A stretch of DNA of 64,000 bases, from assembly GCA_944470555.2 (NCBI GenBank), contig OX104134.1, positions 12,813,248 to 12,877,247 on the forward strand. Reading direction: 5' to 3'. The notes below the pieces were generated by a model. It ran no database searches. It was not told the DNA's origin and saw only the letters and a program-made list of their open reading frames with translations. The DNA comes from Heterobilharzia americana (taxonomy: Eukaryota; Platyhelminthes; Trematoda; Strigeidida; Schistosomatidae). The position numbers and the translations under genes were made by a program. Below are positions 24,511 through 36,119 of the stretch, piece by piece. How positions within the stretch are numbered: position 1 is the first letter of the stretch; each line of letters starts with the position of its first letter.

Positions 24511-25989
24511 ATTCAGTTGCCTTGCTGGGGGTGATATCTAGATCACCTACTCTGTAACCGCATGTGCTGTTTAAGCTAACTGCTTTCAACACTCGGAAGT
24601 TGATGTAAATCCAACAACGAACTGGTTTGGCTAAGATTTTGGAAAACCTCGCTGTAAGTTTATAATATATATTGGAGACCTGTTTGCAAAGTCTTAGAGA
24701 AGTGCTCAGAATAATTTTGCTTTCTGTGAGCTCATAAAATGTGTTTACCACGAGCTTATCAACCCTGCAGCATCTGTAGTCTTCTTGTGGGTGTTAGCAT
24801 CGCACTAACTGCTAGAGCATAAGCTGCATTAGTCTGCTAGTTCCTCATGAGCAGCTGTCTACGTACTGTTAGATCAAAAGTTCCTATTACTAGAGGAGTA
24901 ACCGGCAAAGAAAACAATATCTCTTCGTTATCTCTTCTCATAATATGACGAGGTGCAAACTCATTACAGGTCAAGACAGATTCTGTGACCTCTGCCGTGT
25001 GCTCCTGACAAAAACCGTAGCTAGGCGCTTGAATGCAGAAGTTGGGCCTCCAGGTTCGTAGGAGAATAGCATAAGTCACAGGCTAGATAACAGCGACTAT
25101 CTTATAGAGCTTTGAGTGAATCATAAGGCACTTCTTACCAGCACCAGCTTCTGAAACAGCCTCTATCCTTGTGCTAACTGCCAACATCTTCCTGTCATTC
25201 AAACAGACCATATTGTTAGCTAGCTAGCCGTAGTGTTAGCGTATTCTAGACCGCCGCTCCTTTTGAAGCACTTATTCGAACTCTGATTTTGTTTTGTTGT
25301 TTGTTGTGTGATAAGTACATTTCGCATCCTCAAAATTATCCTAAACAGATTGATCTAAGCAAACTCGGTACTTCTAGTGGTGCAAATAACTGCTAGACCA
25401 GGCTTTATTCAGATCTACCCGTTGAATCTTCAGACTGAGCAGTAGCTGCATCTACAAGACGCCATAAAAACTGAGTAAAATTGATTTTGGTGACGAATAA
25501 CACTCCGCTAATAAATAGTGTCTGTGAGCTGTATGCAATATCCTGACACCTATTGGTCTGTTCGGCTAGACAGAAAATGCAATGCGTAAGTTCCTTAATT
25601 TTATAGGCCACACAGCATTTACATATGGATTTTGAGCCTTGGTACTTAGGACTCACAATGAAGATGAAAGTGATACCTGCATGCAGGAATATTCAGGAAC
25701 TGTTCCATTGCATCTTAACCGGCGACACCAAGAAGCCCAAACGGTATGTAAAGTAGACAGTACGCTGATCACCAACGTTCCTAAACCCCCAAAAAGCTGA
25801 GCGGAGTACGTGGAAAGAAATTCAACCTGACCACTGTTCAACCCAAATCACACTTATTTTCTTGTGCTCCATGATTTTCAACATCAACCCGCTTATAAAA
25901 ATGAAACTTTGAAAGTCCAGTAAAGCTTCCGGTCTGAATAACTAATCTCTCATTCTTTTTAGGGAGGAACGTCAGACTGGTCAGAAAAC

Positions 25990-26550
25990 TGATTATGTGT
26001 GGCAAAATAAGAGTATTAAATCACTTTGGAATAAAGCCATAGTTTTACTTATATTTAAAAAGGTTTATATGCAATATATGTGACATTCTTTGAGATGGCA
26101 ATCTCCTACCAGTAGCGTGTAAAATACTGGATGCTAATATTCTTTTCAGGCTATTTAAAACGCATGGAAAATTGATCCATAAGGAGCAAGGTGGGTTTCG
26201 TTCAGGTTTTTTACGCAATATTCTTGTGTGCACCATCCTCCAGAGGTCCGAACACGCACCATAAATCATCGATTGTCATGCTTCTTCATGTTAAGTTCGC
26301 CTTATATTCATTGAACAGGGCTGTCCTTTGTGATTGTCTACTAATCACTAGTCCCTCTGGCGTTTGTTATCGATTTGAAGGACTTATACGAAAAATATCA
26401 GTTAGGGTGAGTGATTATAACTGTCTCTCCTCATTTTTCCCTACCAAAAGAAGGCACCGTTGTTCAGTTCTTCTATCGCCGTTTAACTTTGCTACTAATG
26501 ATAACTCTGTAACATCTATGAAACAGGTAATTGATGTTAGTACAGACTAG
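25990..26550 (+). mobile_element. Non-LTR retrotransposon RT remnant
   Basis: Reading across frames gives IFKK, then GISLLPVACKILDANIL, RLFKT, EQGGFRSGF, SSIVMLLHVKFALYSLNRAVL and, near the end, LLSPFNFATND. This is the order of RT blocks of LINEs of the type SK-L-.I...RL, EQ(A)GFR.GR, FLDLK.AFDSV.R..L, SPFLFN. Nearly every catalytic position is substituted (F-D-L-K to L-H-V-K) and there are several frameshifts. An old dead copy, possibly the same family as the 3' end at 53.2 kb. Confidence 0.7.
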
Positions 26551-27660
26551 GTAGGAAACCTTTTACTTCGCAATCGCATACAGGCTATAAAAAATCACCT
26601 AATCGGTTGACAGTTTCAGTTGCTTGGTATGACGTGTATTTTCACTGTCGAATAACGAAACGATTTTGCAAGATAGACGAAGACTTGTACTTTTATTCAT
26701 TCTTGGCGGTGAGCAGACATTTGTGTATGTGCTGGTTTAAGTGTGACCGGTAAGATTTCCAGCCTTATACAAAAGTTATTGCTACACTCATCAATCTGGG
26801 TCACTTTTGGTGCCCTTTTGATATTACACTTGCTGTAAGAGGTCGGTTGTAAAAAACGTTGTTGCAGTAAGTTCTTCTGTACGTCTGTTAAAAGTAGCCT
26901 CTCTGAGCTGAGGATATTCTATGACTTCATTTCCAGTTACAGTGCTCTCCGATGATTTGCTCGCATAAGGTAGAGACATTGTGTATGTACTTCTGGGGTT
27001 GATTGGGATGTTTTTTGGTGTGATGAAGACCATCATTTATTGAATGAGGTTATTTTTACTCACCGGCACCGAGGGCTTGGATGTATATTACGAATAATGT
27101 ACCAGCAGCTTCAGTAACGCTTGCTGCTGGCTCGCCTTGAGATGGTTTCAGAGAAACAGAGAGGCAGTCAGCGTATACATTGGTCCCATGGGTAGAAGGA
27201 TAGTTGTGGTTAGTCAGCATCCGTTGATGTACCGTGAATTTCGGGATAGATTCTGAAAAATTATGCTGCTCATTAGCTGTGTACAGTGGTAGGTATGGCT
27301 TAAAATGCAAACCAGCGGTAATCATACTGCAGCTTTCTTGTTTCCTCTAGTGTTGAAAAGTGAGACGAAAGTACTGAGTACTTCGTCAGATAAATCTCCG
27401 AGAATGCTTCTTTAATAACCCACTGACATATTTTCTTCCGTTGTTGCTCTCTTTTCCCCTATGTCGCTCTTATATGTCTAGGCTGATGTAGTAGGACATG
27501 TTTCTGACTGTAAACAAATTAATGGCTCCTTATAGCTCTTATTTAACACTCATCCTGTATACTGTAGTTAAGACACTGTTATATCGTCAATGTATTGTTC
27601 TCCTTATGAATAGTCAGTGGTCACTTGTGTCACTTTCCTTGTGTCTTTTCTACATTGTAG

Positions 27661-27904
27661 ATACATGTAATGAAACGGAGAACCCTGCAAGAGCTCTACC
27701 ATGCTATTCTCTGACCGGCAGAGATTGCTATTCACGAAGTGAAAAGTGTGATGGAATCAATCAGTGTGCCACATGGGTTGATGAAATGGACTGTCCGGAA
27801 AATGAAACGAAAAACCCTCAACCATTACGTGTAATAGATACATTTGATATACTATTTCGTCAATGGAATGATGGCGCTTGGTTATGGCACAGCACATTTG
27901 TGAA
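27661..27904 (+). CDS. TEP gene exon g: LDLa module plus start of A2M region
   Basis: Acceptor TCTACATTGTAG ends at 27660 and donor GTAAGT starts at 27905; phase 1 in, phase 2 out. Six cysteines (TC, PC, DC, KC, QC, DC) lie in the spacing of an LDL-receptor class A repeat, with the calcium-cage signature CDGINQCATWVDEMDC. Two NET sequons flank the module. After it comes DTFDILFRQWNDGAWLWHS, the W-LW motif that opens the A2M (MG7) domain. Among TEP-family proteins an LDLa insert at this place is a mark of the Mcr branch (established for insects); the assignment here rests on that. Confidence 0.85.
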
Positions 27905-28984
27905 GTAAGTATTAAGTGCATCCGGTTAGTAGACATTCTTTGTCACAATCTTTGCTGAAGATTCTTTTGATAGTTTACAAAATTTTGTTGAAAATGTGAG
28001 TTATAATGAAGAACAAGTGATGCGATTTTCAATATCTTGCCACTTAAATTGGACATACCCCGAAACGTATGTTGCAGCATGCTATCGTCATAGTATTTAC
28101 TCGAAAAAATGTTAGAAATGCCTTTTAATTTCATTTATTCGGAAGATAAACTTTTATTCGACTGTTTGTGAATAAAATTAAGTCTTTTTGAGAAAAATTA
28201 CATTCACTATTGCGTGAACGAACACAAAAGAATGAACTATACAACTCAGGCATCTTCAAACAATTTTAATCTCTTGTTAACGAGGTAGACGGTTAAAACA
28301 AAGTAGACGAACCACCCTGTGTTAATATTTCTTCCTCTCTTGATTGAAACCTCTTCGGATAGTATGAATTTACTGCTGCAGTTTTACTCTATAAACCTTA
28401 GGCACGTTGTTAATCAATTTTATCACATCCTAAAGTATAGTGAAGCCCACATTCTGATTAAAGAAGCAGTGGAACGAATTTCAGACGACAAATGTTTGAA
28501 TGACGCCAGTGAACATATTTAGAGAAACCAGTCATAAATTTCTATCTTACTTTGAATAAACAAAATAAGTGTATAGTACAGCAGCACGTTGTACTCAGTT
28601 CATTCCGGAGCTATTTTTATCTATAACGACACTAAATCTGTTAACGCGGTATTGGTTGACAGGTGTTATTGATTTGTCAGTGCATGCTCTTCTTCGGGAT
28701 TGAAGATGCACCGTGTGAAGCATGTCGAAATGTCCAAAGCCTAGTTGTATATGTGTTTACTGACCATTTCCAACCGCCTATTAACACAAATGCAGCCTCT
28801 CTACGAGGTCAAAATCAAGTATCTGTGTCCTGTGATGATACAAAATTTCGATAACAAGTTCCTACATATTATATTTCCTAGCAGGATAGGTCATTGTTTC
28901 CGTAAAATACGTCAAATTTGATTTCTTCCTAATCATCAGACCTTATTTTTAATTCTATCTACTTATTTCACTGATTCATTCTAG
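27905..28984 (+). other. TEP intron g
   Basis: A 1.1 kb intron between the LDLa exon and the A2M-core exon. AT-rich, with no recognisable repeat. The open frames at 28319-28522 and 28663-28854 lack splice or domain support. Confidence 0.6.
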
Positions 28985-29216
28985 AGCTGATGGGCAAATT
29001 CAGTTTCGTGTGGATCTGCCTAAAATGAACGCTGACTGGGTAGCCGGTGCATTCTCTGTTGACAGTGAATTGGGCTTAACTTTGATGCAACAACCTTATT
29101 TATTTTCCGGCACACGAAGATTTTACATGACGGTTGAACTACCTGAAGAAGCTGTATGGGGTGAACAGATTGGTGTTCGTGTGTGCTTATTTAACAACTG
29201 GAACTATTGGATCGAA
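28985..29216 (+). CDS. TEP gene exon h: A2M/MG7 core
   Basis: The acceptor TTCATTCTAG ends at 28984 and the donor is GTAGGT; phase 2 in, 0 out. It joins as K-ADGQIQFRVDLPKMNADWVAGAFSVDSELGLTL, a clear match to the dG...l.v.vPds.t.Wv..afs.s...Glg signature of the A2M domain. It continues with F..RRFYMTVELPEEAVWGEQIGVRV...NNW. No lesion. Confidence 0.9.
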
Positions 29217-29939
29217 GTAGGTCACCCTTACTTGTTGGCATTTTGTGTATGGTTTTGTTTTGTTGGATGGAATGATTACATTCCCTGAATATATGATAAT
29301 TTGTGTTATATTCACAGCCCACAGTCAAGGATATGTAACTTCACTAGTTCCTCTATATCGGTGGTTATATTATTCCCTTGTTACGACTTAATGTTGTATT
29401 CTCACCAGGTAGTAAATAAGATTCCCAATGACCTAACCACAATGATACTTGAGTCAATTTTTATCGAATAGAATACAGTCAATAAAAGTGTTGACGGCTG
29501 GAGCAGTGAGCCTAAGCCTTGTGGCTGTTAGCAGTGATCAGTAAGATAAATGTGCAACGTTAGGAGAACTGGAACCTTTATAGGGACTCAAACATGCATC
29601 AAGCAGCTCTAAATTCAACGAAGTTCTGAACCAGGATCTAAGGGCAATTCTCATTTCCCGAAGGAAAATACGCTGCGTCGATCGAATAGACCGTATGAAC
29701 TGATGTTTCTTCATGTGTTATCCTTTTGAAGCAGTTCCCACCTATTCCTAAAACTAAGTCCTTTCAACAGCGCTTTTACTGTATTCATCACTATTGTGGA
29801 TTCAGCATACGTTATGCTTTTTCCACTTACTGCTAACAATTAACACGTTTTTTGTACACTATTTTTCCTTGCTTCACCAACAGATTGTTTGTCAGTATCC
29901 TGGGTTGCATTTTTGTAATTTGCTTCTTTTTTCCTCAAG
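29217..29939 (+). other. TEP intron h
   Basis: The shortest intron seen (723 bp). No repeat recognised. Confidence 0.7.
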
Positions 29940-30188
29940 GCTTTAGTTGAAGTGAAAGCAAATCCTGATATTCGTTTCGTTCAAGTTGGTCCAGAAGGAC
30001 GTGTGTCCGCCTATGCTCCAGAAGTGTCTATCAATAAGTCTGTTCAATCATTGGCCTATCTAGAGGCTGGTACTTCACGTTACATCTACATGCCGATTTC
30101 TCCTAAACTTCCTGGGAATACTTCATTTACAATATGCGCTTATAGTTTTATTGGTTCCAATTGCGAAACGCACACAATACATGTTCGT
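29940..30188 (+). CDS. TEP gene exon i: MG7/CUB-proximal segment
   Basis: Acceptor TTTTTTCCTCAAG ends at 29939 and donor GTAAGT starts at 30189. It has 249 nt (83 codons), phase 0/0. It starts ALVEVKANPDIRFVQV and contains a stretch (YIYMPISPKLPGNTSFTICAY) typical of the strand pair that follows the A2M core (..v.f.i.p...G...i.v.A). Sequons NKS and NTS. No lesion. The following 5.5 kb intron is largely made of LINE sequence. Confidence 0.85.
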
Positions 30189-30573
30189 GTAAGTTAATAC
30201 TTTCTTCATCTAGATAATTTATGTAATCGGCATTTTTTAAAAGCGGTCAGCCTAGGCTACATTCTTTGCAAGGGTGCTAAAGTTAACCGTTTCGAAAATA
30301 ACAGGCTGATTAGCATATAGTGTTGCTGGAATATATGATAAAAGTGTATAATATGTGTCAACAGATATTTCAAGAAGCACAATTTTGGAAGAACAAACTT
30401 AGCACTTTCATATCACTAGAGCTCTGAAAAAGTTGGCTTAAAAGTTGCTTATAAAGCAAATTACACGTATACACGGACTTCTCAACCCCTCGTTTTTTAA
30501 AATAATAATATATTTGCTTTATTTCGAACTATAATTATGTTTAAAGTACAGAATTCTCAATATAGGATATTGT

Positions 30574-30582
30574 ATAAGTTTA
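30574..30582 (+). repeat. Left target-site duplication of RTE copy 2
   Basis: ATAAGTTTA immediately precedes the LINE start (CCCGAACCTCGCCTGG). The same nine bases follow the TAA-repeat tail at 33922-33930. Confidence 0.65.
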
Positions 30583-33204
30583 CCCGAACCTCGCCTGGTT
30601 AACTAGTTCACTAGTTACTAGCCGATCCTAAGCCCGGGTAAAGAGGGAAGGTTGGGCATAGGGCTAGCAATCCTACCCCGTAAAACAAATCTAACCGCCA
30701 AAGAAACTTCAAAGCATAAACGAAATATAAAAAATAATAACAAAATTATTCCTCGCTGAAATCGGAGAGATGAAATGACGCCAGTTGGTGAAAGCCTTCG
30801 GGAAGCCAATTTGCCGATGTATCTCCTCTCTCTCGATGAAAGCGAAAGTAACGTGGAGACATGGAATATCCGCACCATATTTGAACCCAGCAAGGCAGCC
30901 CAGATTGCAAACGAGATGAAGAGGTATCACACTGAAGTGCTTGGAATATGCGAAAGCAGATGGAATGGGAGTGGAGAATCAATAATGCACTCCGGTCACC
31001 CAGACGACAACCACGAGCACAGCACACTGAGTTTCCGAGTGGCTATCATGATGTCCCCTTGAAGAGCATCGAAGGCTCTCATGCACTGGGAACCAATCTC
31101 CTCCAGGATCATGACAGCAAGGTTCAACTCAAAAGGAAGGAAGGTCACAATCATACAATGTTACTTACCTATAAATAATGCAGATGAAGAGAAAAAGGAG
31201 GAATTCTACAGACAACTTCAATCAACACTGGACAAGACCTCAGTTGGCGATATCAAAATTCTAATGGGTGTGGCGACATGAATGCCAAACTGGGAGGGGA
31301 CAACACAGGAAGAGAACTAACCATGGGTAGAGAAGCGCTCGGTGAGGTGATGAACGAGAATGGAGAATTGTTTGCAGAATTCTGTGCATTCAACAATTTG
31401 GTGATTGCAGGCACTGAGTTCAAGCACAAGGATATCCACAAAGCGAAATGAATTTCACCAGACACCAGGACACACTAAAAGTCAGTACGACTTCATCTCA
31501 ATCTCAAGAAAGTGGAGACGCAGCCTACTGGACATAAGATCAAGAAGCGGAGCAGATATAGGTTCGCACCACTCACTGTCTAGTGCAAGGAACCTACCTT
31601 CAAAATCAAGTTGAAAGCCTTCAAGGAAGTTGGTGATAGACCAAAGTTCAAGTACAACACTCCGAAACTTAAGGATGAAACTACAAAGGGAACCTTCACG
31701 GCAGCCAGCAAGACAAAATGGGAGATATCAAGGAACATCCCTGAAGAAACTTGTGTGGAAGAACACTGCAAGTCCTTGAAAGAGATGTGGAAAGAAACTT
31801 GCACAACAGTATTAGGAAGGAAGAAGAAGACAAAGAATGGATCTCGACGGACACATGGAAGCTGATAGATGAGGGAGGGGAGGATGGTGAAGCAGAAGAT
31901 AAACCAGTACAAGGATGCTCAACGACAAGAGGAACTGAGTACAACCTATAAAACACTGGACAAAGAAGTGAAGAAGAGTGCACGGAAAGACAGAAGACAC
32001 TACTACGACACACTTGCAAGTGAAGCAGAACAGGCTGCAGGTAAGAGAGACAGCGACCTGACAACATATCAAACAACCAGGTTACTATCTGGGAAGAGAT
32101 CAACTCAGATGAAACCAATAAAAGTTGATGATGGAAATTTAATTACGAAAGAAGAGAAACAAAGGAAACAATGAACAAACCACTTCAAGAAGCTCTTGAG
32201 TCGACCACCACCTGCACTTCGTCCAGAAATACCACCTGCAGCCCAGCCGCTGAACTACAAGTGAACACAAATCCTCCAACAAAAGTAGAAGTCCTGAACG
32301 CCATAAAACTGCTGAAATGTGGGAAAGCAGCAGGACCAGATGGAAGCCCGCCAGAAACACTGAGAATAGACGCAGGGACAACACCGGACATGCTCACAAC
32401 ACACCACTATTGCAGAAGCTATGGAAGGAAGGAAGGAAAGGTATCTGCCAACTGATTGGAAGAAGGGTTACCTTGTCAAACTCCTGAAGAAGGGAGACCC
32501 TCAGTCTTTGAAAGAACTGGCGAGGAATCATGCTCCTGTCCACCCAAAGCAAGCAAAATATTAAGCCGCATCATCCCGGAGAGACTAAAGGATGCACTGG
32601 ATTCAAAACTACGACCGGAACAGGCTGGCTGGATTCAGGAAGTACAAATCATGTGCTCAACAAATTGCGACGCTACGCTACACATCACTATAGAACAGAG
32701 CATAGAATATCAGTCAACTCAACTCTACCTCAACTTCATCGATTTTGAAAAGGCCTTTGACAGCGTCAACCGAGAAGTGATTTGGCAGCTGCTTCAACAC
32801 TACGGAATACTACCACAAACCTTTATCAACCTCATTCAACAACTATATTAAGACGCATGCCACATGCCAGCCAAGTAATTCACAATGGGAAGCTCAGTGA
32901 TGCTTTTGAAGTGAAGACAGGAGTGAAACAAGGTTGCCGCCTACTATCACCCATGACCTTTCGGATTGTGGTCGACTGGATCATGCAGCAGACAACAGTG
33001 GGGAGCGAGAAGATGGTCATAGGCTGGCTGGACCGTGTAAAAGATCCTAGAAGATTTGGATTTCGCTGATGACTTGTGCCTGATGTCACACAAACTTGAA
33101 GATCTATAGGCAAAACAAACCAGTTGAGAGAAGAGGCCAGGCAACGAAGACGGGACTTCAAGTGAATGTAGAGAAGACAGAGGTGATGAAGATACCCAGC
33201 CAAC

Positions 33205-33236
<32 letters not shown>

Positions 33237-33921
33237 ACTTCAATCACCATGAATGGGAGAAACTTAAAGGAGGTAGCCTCTTTCACCTATCTAGGCAGCA
33301 TCGTTTCTACTACAGGCGGCACAGGCAAAAGGACGAGGACGTCAAAGTCAGGATCGGAGAAGCAAGATAGACTTTCATTAGCCTGAAACCAGTGTGGAGA
33401 TCTTCTGCACTCAGCATGTAGAACAAGACCCGAATTTTCAACACTGACTTCAGTCAAGTCAGTGCTTCTATATGGTTGGGAGACTTGGTGCGTTACGAAA
33501 GGGATTTCCAATACACTAGAGATATTCATCAACAACTGCTTACGCTGGCTCGCTACTGAAGCTCAGATGGCCAGAAAGAATAAGTAACAAGGAACGCTGG
33601 TTAGCTGGCTGGCAACGAACCAACCAAGAAGCTATCACCCAACAAATATGCAGAAGTAAGTGGAGATGGATTGGGCATGCACTGAGAAGGCTGGCTGGGG
33701 ACATCACGCGCCAGGTCAGGCCGTCGAGTGGAATCCTCATGGGAAGCGACGAGTTGGACGTCCGAGGGTGACATGGAGGAGATCGTGCGAGGAGGAAATG
33801 AGAGCTTCTGGACAGTGGTGGAGCCAGGTTGAAAAGATTGCAGAGAAGAGAGTGAAGTGAAGTAGAGACGTGCTACTGAAGCCCTATTTTCCATTAGGAA
33901 CCCAAGGGACTAATAATAATA
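30583..33921 (+). mobile_element. RTE-like LINE copy 2, near full length, defective
   Basis: The longest of three copies (3.3 kb). Across frames the AP endonuclease is read from WNIRTIFEPSKAAQIANEM and ESRWNGSGES to DFISISRKWRRSL. Then come a basic linker, the RT domain (KAAGPDG, RPEQAGW, FIDFEKAFDSVNREVIWQL, KTGVKQGCRLLSP, LDFADDLCLMSH at 33053-33088), and a C-terminal region with FTYLGSIVSTTGG and GRPRVTWRR. The 3' end is an ACTAATAATAATAA repeat, as in RTE elements. Many frameshifts and stops break it, so it is not autonomous. It lies in the sense orientation inside the TEP intron after 30188. A (CAC)n(CAA)n tract at 33203-33236 is longer than in copy 3. Confidence 0.9.
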
Positions 33922-33930
33922 ATAAGTTTA
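33922..33930 (+). repeat. Right target-site duplication of RTE copy 2
   Basis: ATAAGTTTA, identical to 30574-30582. The first bases overlap the TAA-repeat tail, so the true length may be shorter by two or three bases. Confidence 0.65.
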
Positions 33931-33984
33931 TACGTAGCACAACATTTTTCAAATATACATTAACAACGGTGCTGTTCAAAAATA

Positions 33985-35092
33985 TATATTAAAGAATAAG
34001 ACGAGTGTTGAAATGTCTAATGACTTCAGGGACATGATAACTGTTCTCTATTTCAAAGTTTGTTAATAAGACTGCCTCTAACGTGATTTTCTTCACGCAA
34101 TACACAAGCTTAATAAGGTATAGTTGAATTTTTGCATGTAGTTGTATGTGCATAGAGTCTATTATGTTTGCTTCTTGTCTTCCCAGAGGACAGATATGGA
34201 GAGAGGTGCAGATGCAAAGGATGCTTCTCATCAGACAAACTATTTTTAGCCATCTGTTTATAAAAGTTCAAATGCCTATCCACGACCTCATTTATCAGCA
34301 TGGTAAGTGGTGTACCACTTACTCTACTAACAGCCTTCAAAATCCTGCACAATACAGCGTTATCTTTTTTCCGGAGTCAAGGGAAGAATAGAAGATAACA
34401 ATAAATAAGTATAGGCAAAACACAAGAAACGTAAGAGTAGAGGCTCAGTTTTGCCAATCTGAGTTTTATTGTATAAAAAGCCAAGCGAAAGATTCTCCTG
34501 GAAATCATTAAGATATAAGGAGACCAAGTAAGATCAGGAGAATAGTATAAGCCAAGATGAATCGCGCTTGATATTTTCTCTATAATAGAGTCATCTATAA
34601 GACAAGAGTCATGAGACCGAAGCAATTTTCATCGGCCTTGTTCACGTCTTAAGGTTAAGAAAACCATCTGACATTTGGAGGGATTGAGTGTGAAGCCCTT
34701 TCAAAGAAGACCAGTGACCAGTTTCGGTTGAGAAGTTATTAAACTGAGAACAATCTGAAGAGAGAGATGATCGACATGGACACTATTAGGTCATCTGCAC
34801 ACTTAACAAAGTTAGCTTTAGTTGAGGTTGGTAAGTCATGCAAAAAAAAGAAAAGAAAGGCAGAAAGAACAGCACCTTGAGGCACACCGGCTTCTCGAAG
34901 CGGTAAAGTGGAGTGCTTCCCTCCGTATTGTATTGTCTCCTTTGAGAAAAATAAGAACCAAGCGAGTTTGTAATCTTCGACTCAATGTGAGTTCCAGCAA
35001 GCTCGCCTAATAAAAGGGCCTAGGAACAGAATCAAAGACAGAAGTATAATCTAAGAAGGCAGATCTAACATATGTATAACCTTTGTGCAGAC
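33985..35092 (-). mobile_element. LINE reverse-transcriptase remnant (Jockey/CR1-group type)
   Basis: On the minus strand, starting near 35092: AFLDYTSVFDSVPRPLL (RT block with D-D-S), SYFSQRRQYNTEG, GVPQGAVLSAFLF, HDLPTSTKANFVKCADDLIVSM (the A-DD box), NPSKCQM. It continues with the C-terminal region CLIDDSIIEKISSAIHLGLY (34377-34625 frame) and SYVSCVLPILIYC. It is broken by several frameshifts and stops. It inserts antisense in the same TEP intron as RTE copy 2, and only about 60 bases separate them. Confidence 0.8.
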
Positions 35093-35640
35093 TGACAATG
35101 CTACTATTGTGAAAAAACAAGTTCAACATTTAAAGTTCTCTTTCTGGGTTTGTAGGACATTGACCTGGACCTCTGAAACCCTCCAAAGGAGATTTAAGCA
35201 GATGAATCAAGTTTTTTCACTGTCAGTCACCTACATACAAAATACGTTTGCCAATTATATGGTGTGTCCGGGCAGTATTGCCAAAATATTTATTACGGAC
35301 CAAATAGTGATGAGTATATTGTTTGAATCTCATATCTAGTACTAGGAAGCCAGTGATTTTCAGGTTGTCCAAGTAAAGATTGATATAAGCTCATATTATT
35401 CAGTAATCTACCTATTCGATCGGTTAACTAGTGTTCATGTCACATTACATACAACTCCGCTTCCGTGATCAGGGTGAATGTCAAGAGACTGATTAGTGTA
35501 GTGATATAAATATTATCATTTCTTAGCACCTAATGAAGTATCAGTGACAAAGGGAATCCCTCTCACAGTTTTTCACCATTCATTATGCATCATGTATATT
35601 GAAATTTCTCCGAACTATCCAACATTTATTTTAATTTCAG

Positions 35641-35812
35641 ATGAATGGTGTAACAAATTACTTTCATACTGCAAGTTTCCTAGATCTAACGAGTTCCAGT
35701 ACATTGTTCGTGAATAATTTCAAGATTATTGTTCCACAAAAATTCACGATACCAGAAAGACGCCTACACCGTTTCGTACCTGGATCACAAAAAGCTATTC
35801 TCAGCGTAGTTG
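35641..35812 (+). CDS. TEP gene exon j: CUB-like segment before TED
   Basis: Acceptor TTTTAATTTCAG ends at 35640 and donor GTAAGT starts at 35813; phase 0 in, 1 out. It has 57 codons plus one base. The protein (..HRFVPGSQKAILSVVG) matches the p.gs....vsvvGd..g stretch that leads into TED in TEPs. The split Gly codon (G|GT) is completed exactly by the exon at 45411, 9.6 kb away. Confidence 0.85.
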
Positions 35813-36119
35813 GTAAGTGTATAGTGCCTGCAATGAAAGGGATATTGTCTGATAAAAGTGCAAACATGAATTTGATGTATGCTTCCTAATTCCTTAACTC
35901 ATAATGAGCGGCATTTACCGCATTACCTCTTGAGAGTCCAGGAATTTACCAGTTCACAGATTATAAGTTTCGAATTACCACTAAACTGTTAACTAGTCCA
36001 TAACCATGCTCCACATTCCACTCTTTGCCACATAGAGAGAATGAAGATATTTGGAGACAGTGTTTAGCAGACTACTTTCATGCATGTCGATCAAAAATCA
36101 CTATTCCTTACGCCTAAAT

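Larger units (their letters stand above)
23789..27660 (+). other. TEP intron f (3.9 kb)
   Basis: It contains a tRNA-like SINE head (24034-24110, minus), a short Penelope-like piece (about 24415-24510, minus) and a LINE RT remnant (25990-26550, plus). The stretches 24.5-25.9 kb and 26.6-27.6 kb have short open frames on both strands that I do not recognise. Confidence 0.5.

Noticed and set aside
31580..33243. Minus-strand open frames across RTE copy 2 (and 47258-48974 across copy 3)
   Set aside because: They are antisense shadows of the LINE coding sequence and encode low-complexity Ser/Phe/Leu-rich strings.
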